Positions 20,941-31,292 of a stretch of DNA of 64,000 bases are shown in pieces; the stretch's first letter is position 1, and every line of letters starts with the position of its first letter. A program made the translations under genes and the position numbers. The stretch lies in assembly GCA_009760885.1 (NCBI GenBank), contig CM019701.1, positions 32,378,697-32,442,696 on the forward strand. The letters are read 5' to 3'. The notes under the pieces were generated by a model that was given only the letters and a program-made list of their open reading frames with translations, had not been told where the DNA came from and did not search any database. Origin of the DNA: Achatina immaculata (Eukaryota > Mollusca > Gastropoda > Stylommatophora > Achatinidae).

Positions 20941-21019
20941 AGCTTTACTGCACTGCTTCGTGTATAGTTGTATACTTATACACTAATTATTGTGTGTTAC
21001 TATGTTAAAGTAAGTGTGT

Positions 21020-23290
21020 TCTTAACACAGTTGTTGCTAGGGTAACTTCCTCATACACTAAACTTCCTCAAACAATAACGCTCGAAACTTCACCTTGCTA
21101 AGTTCCTCATGCAATATAGCACAATAAATCTCACTTGTTAACTTCCTCATACAGTAACACACTATGGCTCATTTGTTAACTTCCTCACACATTAACACAC
21201 TAAAACTCACTTGTTAACTTCCTCATACAATCAATCAATCAAGTGCCGTGCCACGTGGCGTAGGCGATCATTTTTCTTCATAATTCCCTGTCTTTAGACT
21301 TGGTTATGAGACCCGCCTGTGACCTTCTTCCTAGCCACACTGACAGCCCATCCAGTAACTTCTCTCTCTGTCTTCCTCTGTCTCTTACTCCCTCAATTTT
21401 TCCAGCTGCAACAATGTATTCCAATTTTCCTCTTCTCAGAAAATGTCCTATAAATCTCGCTTGTCTGCCTCTGATCTTTGCTGTAATTTTCCTTTTAACT
21501 CCAGTCTCTCTTAAGACTTCTTCGTTGGTTTTATTAGCTATCCATGGTACTTTCAACATCTTTCTTGTGAACAACATTTCCATGGCCTCCATTTCTCACT
21601 GTACTCTCATAGATCATGCTTCACATCCATAAAACAAAATTGGCTCGATGTAACATTTAAGTACTCGGAATCTTGTTTACATTGATATGAATCTGTTGCA
21701 CAAGATGTTTCTCATTTTCTGGAATGCTGACGTGGCCTGAGCAGGTCTACCTTTTATTTCACTGTGACATTTCCCATCACCTGTTATAATTGTTCCTGAG
21801 TACTTGAATACAATACTACCTCATACAATAACACACTAAAATCCATTTGTTAAATGCCTCATACAATACCACACTAAAACTCACTTGTTAACTTCCTATA
21901 TACAGTAGCACACTAAAACTCACTTGTTAACTTCCTCATACAATAACACACTAAAACTCACTTGTTAACTTCCTCATACAATAACACACTAAAACTCACT
22001 TGTTAACTTCCTCATTCAGACACACTAAAACTCACTTGTTAACTTCCTCATACAGTAACGCACTAAAACTCACTTGTTAATTTCCTCATACAGTAGCACA
22101 CTAAAACTCACTTGTTAACTTCCTCATACAGTAACACACAGAAATCCCACCGTTAACTTCCTCATACAGTAACACACTAAAACCCACATGTTAAATTCCT
22201 CATACGGTAACTCACTAAAACTCACTTGTTAACTTCCTCACACACTAAAAGCCGCTTGTTAACTTTCTCATATATTAACACAATAAAATCCCACGCGTTA
22301 ATTTCCTCATAAAATAGCACACTAAAGTCCACTAGTTAACTTCCTCGTACAATAACACACTAAAATTCATTTGTTAATTCCTTATACTATAACACATTAA
22401 AATCGCTTGTTAACTTCCTCATACAATAACACAGTAAAATCCTACGCGCTAACGACCTCATACAGTAACACACTAAAATCCCACTTGTTAACTTCCTCAC
22501 ACAATAACACACTAAAACCCACTTGTTAACTTCCGCATACAGTAAAACAATAAAACTCACATGTTAACTTCCTCATACAGGAACACACTAAAATTCCACT
22601 TCTTAACTTCCTCATACAATAGCACACAAAAACCCACTAGTTAACTTACTCATACAGTAACACACTAAAACACGCTTGTTAATTTTCTCATACAGTAACA
22701 TACTAAAACTCACTTGTTAACTTCCTCATACAGTAACACAATAAAACTCACGTTTTAAATTTCTTATACAGTAACACACTAAAATCCCACTTGTTAACTT
22801 GCTCATACAATAAATCACTAAAATCCCACACGTTAATTTCCTCATAAAATAGCACAATAAAATGCACTTGTTAACTTCCTCATACAATAGCACACAAAAA
22901 CCCACTTGTTAACTTCCTTCTACAGTAACATACTAAAACCCACTTGTTAACTTCGTGATACAGTAGCACACTAAAACTCACTTGTTAACTTCTTCATACA
23001 TTAACACACTAAAGCTCACCTGTTAACTTCCTCATACAATAGCACACTAAAATCGCCATATCTTCATGCAATAACACAATAAAACCCACCTGTTAGTTTC
23101 CCATACAGTAAACACTAAAACCCACCTGTTAACTTCCTCATAATAACTTAACACTTCCTAACTTTCTCATATAATAACACACTAAAATCCCACTTGTTAT
23201 CTTCCTCATACAATAATACACTAAAACCCACTTGTTAACTTCCTCATACAGAGTAACACACTAAAACTCACTTGTTAACTTCCTGCATGA
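21020..23290. repeat. 38-bp satellite, main array
   Basis: More than 40 units of taacacactaaaactcactt plus gttaacttcctcatac(a/g), with many single-base variants and a few short units. The array is cut by LINE D at 21232-21818. Confidence 0.92.
21232..21818 (-). mobile_element. LINE D inside the 38-bp satellite, with TSD
   Basis: On the minus strand the last 104 codons (21278-21592) are open: EMLFTRKMLKVPWIANKTNE, RGRQARFIGHFLRRGKLEY, then GRQREKLLDGLSVWLGRRS. The ORF runs on to the end next to a (caat)n tail. Upstream coding continues to about 21815 with stops. The 11-bp repeat cctcatacaat at 21221-21231 and 21819-21829 brackets it. A second copy lies at 62190-62553. Confidence 0.85.
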
Positions 23291-23699
23291 GCGTATTTAA
23301 GAGATTGTATATCTGCAGTGGCAGCCAGCACAGTACGAACAGGCAGACCACAATAATCATCATCTTCACAACCTGAAACAAAAGAATTTGTAATCCTTTA
23401 TTTTTAATACATTCTAATAAACATGTGTTAAATTACAGCTCGCTAAGCCTCATACCGCCGCTAAGACGGAGATCGATATAATTTACAGTGCTCTCTGTTC
23501 TATAGCTTCAAATGAGAAGCTGGAGGAGAAGGAAAGTAGGAGAAGAGAGAGAACAGAATGCGGAAGACAGAAGAAAAAAAATTACTTGTGTGACGATGTA
23601 AAAAAAAATAGAGCCAGCAATAATTAGGAAATTGATGATCACGCGATTAGAATGATTTACGACATTAATGAGCATACTATGAGGAAGATGCAAAAAGTT

Positions 23700-24060
23700 A
23701 ATGAGTTTGCGAGCAGAAAGATTTCAGAGTTAATGAGCGCACAAACAGCAAGATGTAAGAAGTTAATGACCTACAAACAGCAAGATTTAAGAAGTTAATG
23801 AGCATACAGCCAGTAAGATTTTAAAAGTTAATAAGCACACAAACAGCAATCTTTAAGAAGTTAATAAGCATACAACCAGTAATATTTTAGAAGTTAATAA
23901 GCATACAACCAGTAATATTTTAGAAGTTAATAAGCATACAACCAGTAATATTTTAGAAGTTAATAAGCATACAACCAGTAATATTTTAGAAGTTAATAAG
24001 CATACAACCAGTAATTAATAAGCACACAATAGAAGTTAGTAAGCACACAACCAGCAAGAT
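23700..24060. repeat. ~33-bp minisatellite, ~11 copies
   Basis: Units of gaagttaataagcatacaac plus cagtaatatttta. The central five are almost identical and the outer ones degenerate. The stretch 23291-23700 holds nothing recognisable. Confidence 0.85.
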
Positions 24061-24329
24061 TTAAGAATTAATGAGCGTACAACTTGAAAACATTTGCTCG
24101 ATGTTCATTTACTTAACATAATGCGGCCACCCTAACAAAATAACAGGGAGATGAGCAAAAAAAAAAAATGACTGCAGAACCTGTCACCAAAGATTATGCG
24201 AAAAGGGGATAATGAAGGGCAGTGGCAGACATTCATAACTTTTGCGGGAAAAGTTCGAGCTATTTTCAGTTAATGGCAGCATAATCCGACACACATCAAG
24301 AACAACTCTGAGGTTAAAGGCGGAGCACA

Positions 24330-24591
24330 TATGGGAATGTCTTGAGTGCAAGGAGGCCCATATCTAGGCCATTTGGTACATCGAATTCTTTCACACCATT
24401 CTCCGCCTTGTAGCCAACGCTTAATATGTCTTCCAAAACCTAGATTCGATCTTTACAAGAAACGCTTTACTTATTACTCTGCTCATCTTTGGAATGCCCT
24501 CTCATCCTATATAACACATATAAACTATACTCCTTCCTACAGCTACAAACTCTTCCAATATCTATTTGATGTCGATAACATGCCTCAATGA
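24330..24591 (+). pseudogene. LINE C-terminus (CR1/Jockey-like)
   Basis: The plus-strand frame ending at 24591 reads LPKPRFDLYKKRFTYYSAHL, then WNALSSYI and YSYKLFQYLFD. The LP-PR-D-x-YK...S-x-x-LWN-x-L pattern is typical of the extreme C-terminus of CR1/Jockey-type LINEs. It may be the same family as the fragment at 1-245, which ends just before this motif. Everything upstream is missing. Confidence 0.6.
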
Positions 24592-24674
24592 TTCACAAAA
24601 GTTATTCTAGACTAGTCTTACGAACACCGAACTCGGTCACCTGTTTAATACGGATAGTACTAAAATTCTGTTTG

Positions 24675-24945
24675 ATAGTCATATATGTATGTAGGTACTT
24701 TCTGTAGTCATTTATATATGTATGTAGGTACTTTCTGTAGTGATTTATATATGTATGTAGGTACTTTCTGTAGTCATTTATATATGTATGTAGGTACTTT
24801 CTGTAGTCATTTATATATGTATGTAGGTACTTTCTGTAGTCATTTATATATGTATGTAGTTAGTTTTTGTAGTCACTTATGTATGTATGTAGTTAGTTTC
24901 TGTAGTCACTTATATATGTATGTAGTTACTTTCTGTATTGAGTGC
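24675..24945. repeat. 33-bp minisatellite, 8 copies
   Basis: Units of atatatgtatgtaggtactt plus tctgtagtcattt. The period of 33 keeps a spurious frame open (an 11-residue repeat, MYVGTFCSHLY). Confidence 0.9.
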
Positions 24946-25139
24946 ATGGATAGTGAAATGTGAATGTTATACTTTAATTTTATTTTATGTCTTTCGGCTT
25001 TCCAGTGTTAGTTATGTTGATTATATTTGTAGAATGTCTGGAACAGAGTGAAAGTCGTATCATAAAGGGCAGAATGTCAGACGGGCCTGGGTGCCCAATT
25101 CTTAACACTTTGGAAGTAAAGATCAATCATTCAATCAAT

Positions 25140-25584
25140 CAGCAGCAGAGCACGGTAGTTCTTCAAGTTCAAATTCGTTTACTTGTTTCTAATAACTTGA
25201 AATATTTTTTGCGGGGACACCACGGTATCTTGAGATAAAGACATGGAGTCGGATCAGTTAGCCAGCTGTAGAGGTTCCTCAGCTGGGTCCACCACCACGG
25301 CAAGCGACTGATCCCTACCGTGATCAGCAGGCTGCAGCGATGCGACAGCCCGTTTCTCGAAGCACAAATACCTGGTTCTGTGGTTTTCCGGCTCAGATTA
25401 CTGGTTTCTTCTGCTGCAGTCACCCGATGTCGTCTTGTGAGGAATCTATAAGGTGTTTTTTTTCTGTCAGTTAATAGAAGATGATTGACATGACATAACG
25501 CCATCGTGGTAGTCCCTCGTGACGGGTGATCTGTTCTAGGCCTGTGCTTAAATTGCTCTTTCTTTATTTTGTTTCGTCCTGCCT
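25140..25584. other. Unclassified stretch with minus open frame
   Basis: The minus frame 25169-25504 is open for 111 codons but shows no motif I recognise. Composition is more balanced than the neighbouring satellites. It may be part of an unidentified repeat. Confidence 0.3.
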
Positions 25585-25609
25585 TGAACTGGAACTCATC
25601 ATCATCATC

Positions 25610-25641
<32 letters not shown>

Positions 25642-26545
25642 CATCAGGTACCGTGCCGACTGGCGTTGGCTATTATGCTTCTCCAGAGTACACGATCCTT
25701 CATGCAGGCCATCAGCTCAGTTGGTGATCTCCTCTCACACCATCCTGTCAGACTGTCCAGTATCATTTCTCTTGGTCTTCTTCTTGATCTTCTTCCTTCT
25801 ATTTTTCCTGTTGTTATAATATTTTCAATGCCCCCTCTTCTCAGTGCATGTCCTATTAAAGTACATTGTCTCTCTCTTATCTTTTTGACAAGGTTTTTTG
25901 TCTCTCCAGCTCTTCTCCTACATTCTTCATTAGTTATTTTTGCTATCCAGGGAATTCGCAACATTCTTCTAATAAACCAGATTTCTGCTGCTTCCAATGA
26001 TTTTTGTGCAGACTTGCATATTGTCCATGATTCACTTCCATATAACAAGAATGGTTCAATATAGCATTTTAGGATTCGTTTTCTAACATTCATTGATAAG
26101 GATGTGTTGGATAATATGTTTGTTATTCTCTGAAATGCAGTCTTTGCTTGGCCTATTCCGTTCCTAGCTTCTGTTCTGCATTTCCCATCTGAAGTTATTG
26201 CTGCTCCAAGGTATTTGAATTTCTGCACCTGCTTTAGAATAGTTCCGTTTCATTTTATACTACATGTTGGTGGATTCCATAGTCTCTTGTCTTTTTTAGG
26301 TTTAAAGTAAGGCCTTTCTGTTCACTTTCTTTGGCGACTTTATCCAAGAGATATTGCAGGTCTTGTTGGTTCTCAGCTATCAGTACTGTGTCGTCAGCAT
26401 ACCGAAGGTTGTTAATGTTATAACATCCAATTTTTATGCCTGGTTCAGTGATGATCGTTCTTAGAATATTCTCGCTGTACAGATAAAAAAGGCCTGGAGA
26501 TAGTACACAGAACGGGAACTGCCGAACTGATACAGAAGCACACAT
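25585..26545 (-). mobile_element. LINE C, longest copy
   Basis: Minus-strand LINE with its (atc)n tail at 25592-25647, truncated at its 5' side where PLE3 begins. Confidence 0.85.
25644..26545 (-). pseudogene. LINE C reverse transcriptase, C-terminal half
   Basis: The upstream part (26255-26545) includes the RT palm motif LRYADDTVLIAENQQDLQYL with the two catalytic Asp. After a frame break near 26240-26290, the downstream part (25644-26228) is open for 194 codons. It shows KFKYLGAAITSDGKCRTEAR, LKCYIEPFLLYGSESWTICK, then EIWFIRRMLRIPW, GHALRRGGIEN and the C-terminus ANASRHGT. The first part of the RT and the endonuclease are missing. The YADD box and YLG motif are established for non-LTR RTs. 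The exact clade cannot be set by eye. Confidence 0.85.
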
Positions 26546-26659
26546 TAATTAGTGTATAAGTATACAACTGTACACGCAGCACTGCAGTAAAGCTGTGATA
26601 CGAAAATCTATAAACTAGGGAAAAAGTAGGAACAGCTTTATTACTTAAGGACTATAAAG

Positions 26660-26690
26660 TTGTGGCGTTTCGGCCTTAATCATACAAACA
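26660..26690 (-). other. Shortened hammerhead-like motif, PLE3 left terminus
   Basis: The minus strand reads atgattaaggcc directly joined to GAAACGCC, so the stem II loop is lost and GTC has become GCC. Confidence 0.35.
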
Positions 26691-27154
26691 CATACAGACG
26701 GAGAATTATTAATTATTCTCTTCTCACTTGTTACACATAGTTCAGAACCTCCTCACATCATCGCATTAGAACCCCTCTACAAAACCATAATTATTTATTT
26801 CACCTTCTCCTGGCTAGGTTACCACTGTATCACTGTCTCTCCCCTCAACAGTTTCCCCACTCACCACCCTCAGTTACGATCCACCTATCACACATCACAA
26901 GTCTCTATTTAAACATTCTCTACGCCCCACCATGCGCATTTCTGTACATTTCTGAATGAGCACATTTTGAACGTAGCACATTTTGAACCGGCGCATTTCT
27001 GAACGAACGTCGGAAAAGCTACATTCAAGTTTCCATTTGTTTCAAGTTATAGCTAAGTGCTCTATTCATTTCATTTATTTTTTTTAAACATAGGATTCAT
27101 ATGAATGTATACTTTATCTCCTCTCTCTCTCTCTCTAATTCTTCGTCCTGTATG

Positions 27155-27192
27155 TGTTTGTATGATTAAGGCTCACACCGAAACGTCACAGC
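27155..27192 (+). other. Hammerhead-like motif, PLE3 right terminus
   Basis: Reads ttgt, atgatta, ggctcacacc, GAAACGTC, acag. The ttgt/acag stem I halves and the GTC triplet are kept. Stem II has one mismatch. Confidence 0.45.
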
Positions 27193-27394
27193 TTTGTAGT
27201 TGTTAAGTAATAAAGGTATTCCTACTGTTTTCCTAGTTTATACATTTTGATACAGGGGCAGCCTCTAGAACAAAGGTGGGTGGTTCTATTTTTCAACATG
27301 CTGCCGCTGTCACTGGTCGTGGTGTGCCCGCTGTGTCTACTGTGTTGCTATTTTTTATTATTGAAAAGAATGTTAGGGCATTACTTGAAGCCGT

Positions 27395-27880
27395 GAGTGC
27401 TGAGTGTTACTGGATTAGTTATTCACTGTCTCCAGCCATCCTTCGCTTCCATGGCTCTTTCATTCCTGAAGTTGGCAGCACACTGATACAGAAGTCAAGC
27501 CAGTCCTGCGTATCTCTTCACATGAGGTTTTATTGATGGATTGGATGAAAATGCAGATAGTGATGTCGATATTCTGACTGCCGGTAGGTTTTCCCTGCCA
27601 TATGGCGAGTCCATCCATACTTCCACAACTCCAGCAACAAATATAAACATCCGTATTCTCGACAGAGACATCACAAAAACCATCCTCTCATGTACACATC
27701 CACAAGTAGACTGACTGCCCACTCACAGTCTCTCCCACAATTCCTTGTCACGGGTTTCACAGCCCACGTGACGTACTAGAAGGATTTCGATCGATCACGT
27801 AAAAGTTCAAAAAGACCAACATAACAATTGCCGTTTCTGGTAAAACAACAGTTATCTCCCTATACTGCTACAGTGGTTCT
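27395..27880. repeat. Dispersed repeat X, copy 1
   Basis: About 450 bp aligns with 51325-51780, sharing ggattagttattcactgtct, tgatacagaagtcaagccag, catgaggttttattgatgga and later blocks. There is no coding motif and no clear terminal structure. It is an unclassified interspersed repeat. Confidence 0.7.
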
Positions 27881-28084
27881 CATCTGTGGTACGGAGTACA
27901 TGTAGGCCCCGAAATCTTCTTGTCTAAGAAGAGAATGGAGCACTTATGAACATGTCCAAACTGTAGTTAATATTTTAACATTTCTTAAGGTTAGTCAGTG
28001 ATTTGGGTTCCAGCAGTATTCCACAGACGACTGTTTTCCTTGCTAAAGACGAATCTGAATCAGGCAGACTTGCCGCTACTTATG

Positions 28085-28195
28085 AAACTTGTACTACGAG
28101 AGTCCAACAGGAGAGCTGTTAGGAGCAAAGTTCAGCAAGGGACATGCACATGACTGGACTGACTGACAGGCTGACTGACTGACTGACAGACTGAC
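28085..28195 (+). mobile_element. LINE B 3'-end scrap
   Basis: Contains aggagagctgttaggagcaa and agcaagggacatgcacatga followed by a long (gact)n tail (28150-28200). Only the last ~50 bp of the element remains. Confidence 0.7.
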
Positions 28196-28317
28196 TGACT
28201 ACAAATGTTTGCAAGGAAACTTCTCTCATGGCTAATTTTGCCTGCATTTTAAAGCGAAAATTGGACAGTCTGATGGAAAATAAACTACCTTCTGGAAATA
28301 AACCAAGAAACACAAAT

Positions 28318-28610
28318 ACAAGAAGGTAATATTGAAGAAGGCTGGTTAATAAAGAGGATTAAACAGAGAAAACTTAAATATTTTGGACACATTAAACGGC
28401 ATGAGAATTTAGAGAAGACTGTCTTGGAAGGATACATAACGGGAAAAAGAAAGAGAGGAAGACCAAGGCGAAGATGGCTGCAAGACATCGTTGATAATCT
28501 ACAAATGGATGCATTAGCAGCAGGGCATCTTGCTTAAAACCGATAGGCCTACAGGAGAGCTGTTATGGAGACAAAGTTCCGCAAGGGACATGCAAATGAC
28601 TGACTGACTG
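28318..28610 (+). mobile_element. LINE B, 5'-truncated copy
   Basis: The plus strand encodes a broken LINE B C-terminus: GWLIKRIKQRKLKYFGHIKR, then LEKTVLEGYITGKRKRGRP, RRRWLQDIVDNLQMDA, ending at the (gact)n tail near 28600. A stop and small indels make it dead. Confidence 0.85.
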
Positions 28611-28795
28611 ATAGAAAATAAATTTTGAACTGCAAAATCCATCCTGATTTATAAATAACTTTTCTTTAAAAAATACCTAATAAATCAAGGCAAAAAAAAA
28701 AACCATCGAGATGGCTTTAAATCAATAGTTTTTATGATAAACGTCATTTACATTTGGCAATCGAAAAAAAAAATAAAGGAAAAAAGTGATAGCTA

Positions 28796-28912
28796 TAAAA
28801 ACATTAGGACACATCCACACAACCGAGTCAACACTAAATGACGCACACAGCTAAGCCAATACTGACGCACACAGCTCAATCAACACTGACGCACACAGCC
28901 AAGTCAACATTA
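28796..28912. repeat. ~24-bp repeat, 4 units
   Basis: Short units of gacgcacacagctaagccaa plus cact. The surrounding 28620-29800 shows nothing else I can name. Confidence 0.6.
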
Positions 28913-29799
28913 ACTGAACCTGTCATGGGATGTAGTTGGAATGAAAGATAAAGAAAGGGCGTGTTTTCTCCAGAAATGGGATTTTATTTTCTTTGTTTGA
29001 TCGTCCATTCTCTGTTGAGTGAGCCAAGTAACATGTACTGACACGTCACAACGTTCTTTCACTTACTGACAACCTTTTGTGCGTTAATCCAGTTTGCTTT
29101 GCACCTGGAGTCTGATATTCTACATTTTCGAAGGCGGTTGTCTCAAATATTGATGGGCCGGGCACCCATTTCCATGGGTGAGGTCCAGGGAAGTAAGGCA
29201 GATGGGGAATTCTTTCGGGGAATAAAATAACAAAACCATAAGCGGTGAATAACAATCGGGAAGCCACACGTTTAAATATCTCAGCGTAAGTGAATATCAG
29301 CTCATTGCAGCAAACCCTGAGAAGAAAAGATGATATTTAAATCGTGGCTCATCCAGGTGGGTCGAACCGCTCTTTAAACCTCCTCTTTTCTTTATTGTTT
29401 ATATTGGGCACTATTCTCCTAACTTGAGGCTTTCAGCTGTTTTCCTTTCATGAATAATCCACCTTTAAATAACACAGACATACTTCCAAGTGAGCGAGCA
29501 AGTTATTGAAAATTTAATGAAGCTATCCCATACCGTGTGGAATTTCATCTTCAAAATGTATTCTGGGAATAGGGCAGAAATAAATGCTGGCTTAAAGTTT
29601 CAAATAAAACCAGCAATGTCGGACCCGAAGAGACGATTTCGTGAAATCTGGAGTTTGGATCCAGCTAAACTAAAGAATACTAAATGGAGAAAAGTCTCGG
29701 ATTACAAAATCAAAGTTTAAAATCACGTTGTTCTTTGCATGGAGGTTTAGTACAGGGAAAGCAGGATTTTGATTACAAATATTTCATTGTTATTTTCTC

Positions 29800-29907
29800 A
29801 TTACTAGCCAACCTTCTTCAATATTAAGTTCTTGTAGTATGGGAATATTTGTTCTTTTTTGTGTCCATGATATTTGAAGGACTCTTTTGTAGCACTTACA
29901 TTAATTT
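29800..29907 (-). mobile_element. LINE B upstream fragment, inverted
   Basis: Matches the part of LINE B upstream of the 3' end (compare 39170-39255): on the minus strand it encodes VLQISWTQKRTNIPILQEL. It lies opposite in orientation to the LINE B 3' end at 30262-30470, with an unrelated ~350-bp spacer. Confidence 0.65.
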
Positions 29908-30034
29908 TTTTTTCATAGGGCTATAGTGATTCTCCTGATTTTCTCTCTTTGGAATTTAAATCAAAGAAAAGAATGTTCGTGGATATTTACGTTCAGTAGG
30001 TCAGAAGTGGGAACATAAGCTCAAACTTGCTTCT

Positions 30035-30230
30035 CGGGACTTGTTGATATTGTTAATGTCGTTGTTGATATGATGTACAATATCTGTGTTTTGATTGTTG
30101 TTGTTGTTGATATGGTCTACAATATCTGTGTTGTTTTATTGTTCTTGTTATTGTTATGATGTACAATATCTGTTTTTTTGTTATTAATGTGATGTATAAT
30201 GTCTATGTTTTCTTTATTGCTGTTGGTGTT
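30035..30230. repeat. ~50-bp repeat rich in TTG
   Basis: About four degenerate units containing gatatgatgtacaatatctg and tttattgttgttgtt. Confidence 0.6.
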
Positions 30231-30261
30231 GTCGTTGATGATGATGATGGTGATGATTAAA

Positions 30262-30475
30262 CTGATAATTTAGAGAAGACTGTCTTGGAAGGATACATAA
30301 TGGGAAAAAGAAAGAGAGGAAGACCAAGGCGAAGATGGCTGCAAAACATCGTTGATGATCTGAGAATGGACGCATCAGCAGCAGGGCATCTTGCTTACAA
30401 CCGAGAGGCCTACAGGAGAGCTGTTAAGGAGGCAAAGTTCCGCAAGGAACATGACTGACTGACTGACTGACCAAG
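30262..30475 (+). mobile_element. LINE B 3' end
   Basis: The plus strand encodes NLEKTVLEGYIMGKRKRGRP, RRRWLQNIVDDLRMDASAAG, then YRRAVKEAKFRKEHD, ending in (gact)n at 30456-30472. The reading frame is uninterrupted over this length. Confidence 0.85.
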
Positions 30476-30948
30476 AGAAACACGCACGTACGAAGAAACA
30501 AATATTTTTCTTACAAGCAGAACTAAAAAAAGAAAGGGAACAATGATCGACAGAAAATCATTAAAACGTTTCAACCTTTTAATGCCAGGGAAAAATAAAC
30601 AAACTTGCCAGTTTGTTTTTTCCCAGGGTCTTTAAAGTCAGATTTACTGACTTTTCTTTCTGTTATCCTAAGAGGTAATTGGCAAAAAGGCACACGACGA
30701 AGGCAAACTCTGGCCACGCTATTTGTATTCCGTCCGGAAATCCTGGCTCAGAGAACGTGATCACAGCCTGTCAACAATACAGGCCGATATAAAAATCACA
30801 AGATTATAGTCGTGGTCATCACACTTTCAAGAAATTCCATCTTTCACGAAATTCCAGAATGCTGAAATCTCGTAAATGATTATTCGCGGAATTTTTTTTT
30901 CAAGTATGTACAAGTATAAAGTGATCTCTGAGTACTGACGAACATATT

Positions 30949-31281
30949 CACTCATTCATTCATTCATTCATTTGCATGTCCCTTGCGGAACTTTGCCTTC
31001 CAAACAGCACTCCTGTAGGCCTCTCGGTTGTGAGCAAGATGGCCTGCTGCTGTTGCATCCATTTCCAGATCGTCAACGATGTCTTGCAGCCATCTTCGTC
31101 TTGGTCTTCCTCTTTTTCTTTTTCCCATTATGTATCCTTCCAATACGGTCTTCTCTAGATTATCATGACGTTTAATGTGTCCAAAATATTTAAGTTTTCT
31201 CTCTTTAATCCTCTTCACTAGCCAGCCTTCTTCAATATTAAGCTCTTGTAGTATAGATATATTTGTTCTTTTTTGTGTATT
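30949..31281 (-). mobile_element. LINE B copy with 11-bp TSD
   Basis: Minus-strand LINE B 3' end (open frame 30964-31218: KRIKERKLKYFGHIKRHD...KFRKGHANE) with (gaat)n tail at 30949-30970. The direct repeat acgaacatatt at 30938-30948 and 31282-31292 marks a 333-bp insertion. Confidence 0.9.
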
Positions 31282-31292
31282 ACGAACATATT

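Larger units (their letters stand above)
19191..20998 (+). mobile_element. PLE copy 2 with inverted termini and TSD
   Basis: Left terminus 19191-19390 is the inverted copy of 20515-20760. Between them is a plus-strand body starting at the very end of the RT (IPYS...LRLRRIC). A LINE B insertion sits in the right terminus. Flanks actatgttaaggtaa (19176-19190) and actatgttaaagtaa (20999-21013) form a 15-bp target duplication with one mismatch. An internal (ta)n tract is at 20562-20600. Confidence 0.85.
26546..27255 (+). mobile_element. PLE copy 3, coreless derivative
   Basis: The left inverted terminus (26546-26702) runs directly into the 3' untranslated region and right terminus (26710-27250) of the same PLE family. 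No RT or GIY-YIG sequence is left. The right part matches 8320-8760 and 20230-20750 segment by segment. The left terminus carries a ~60-bp outer extension (26546-26605) that also occurs at 8886-8952 and 20750-20998. Confidence 0.8.
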
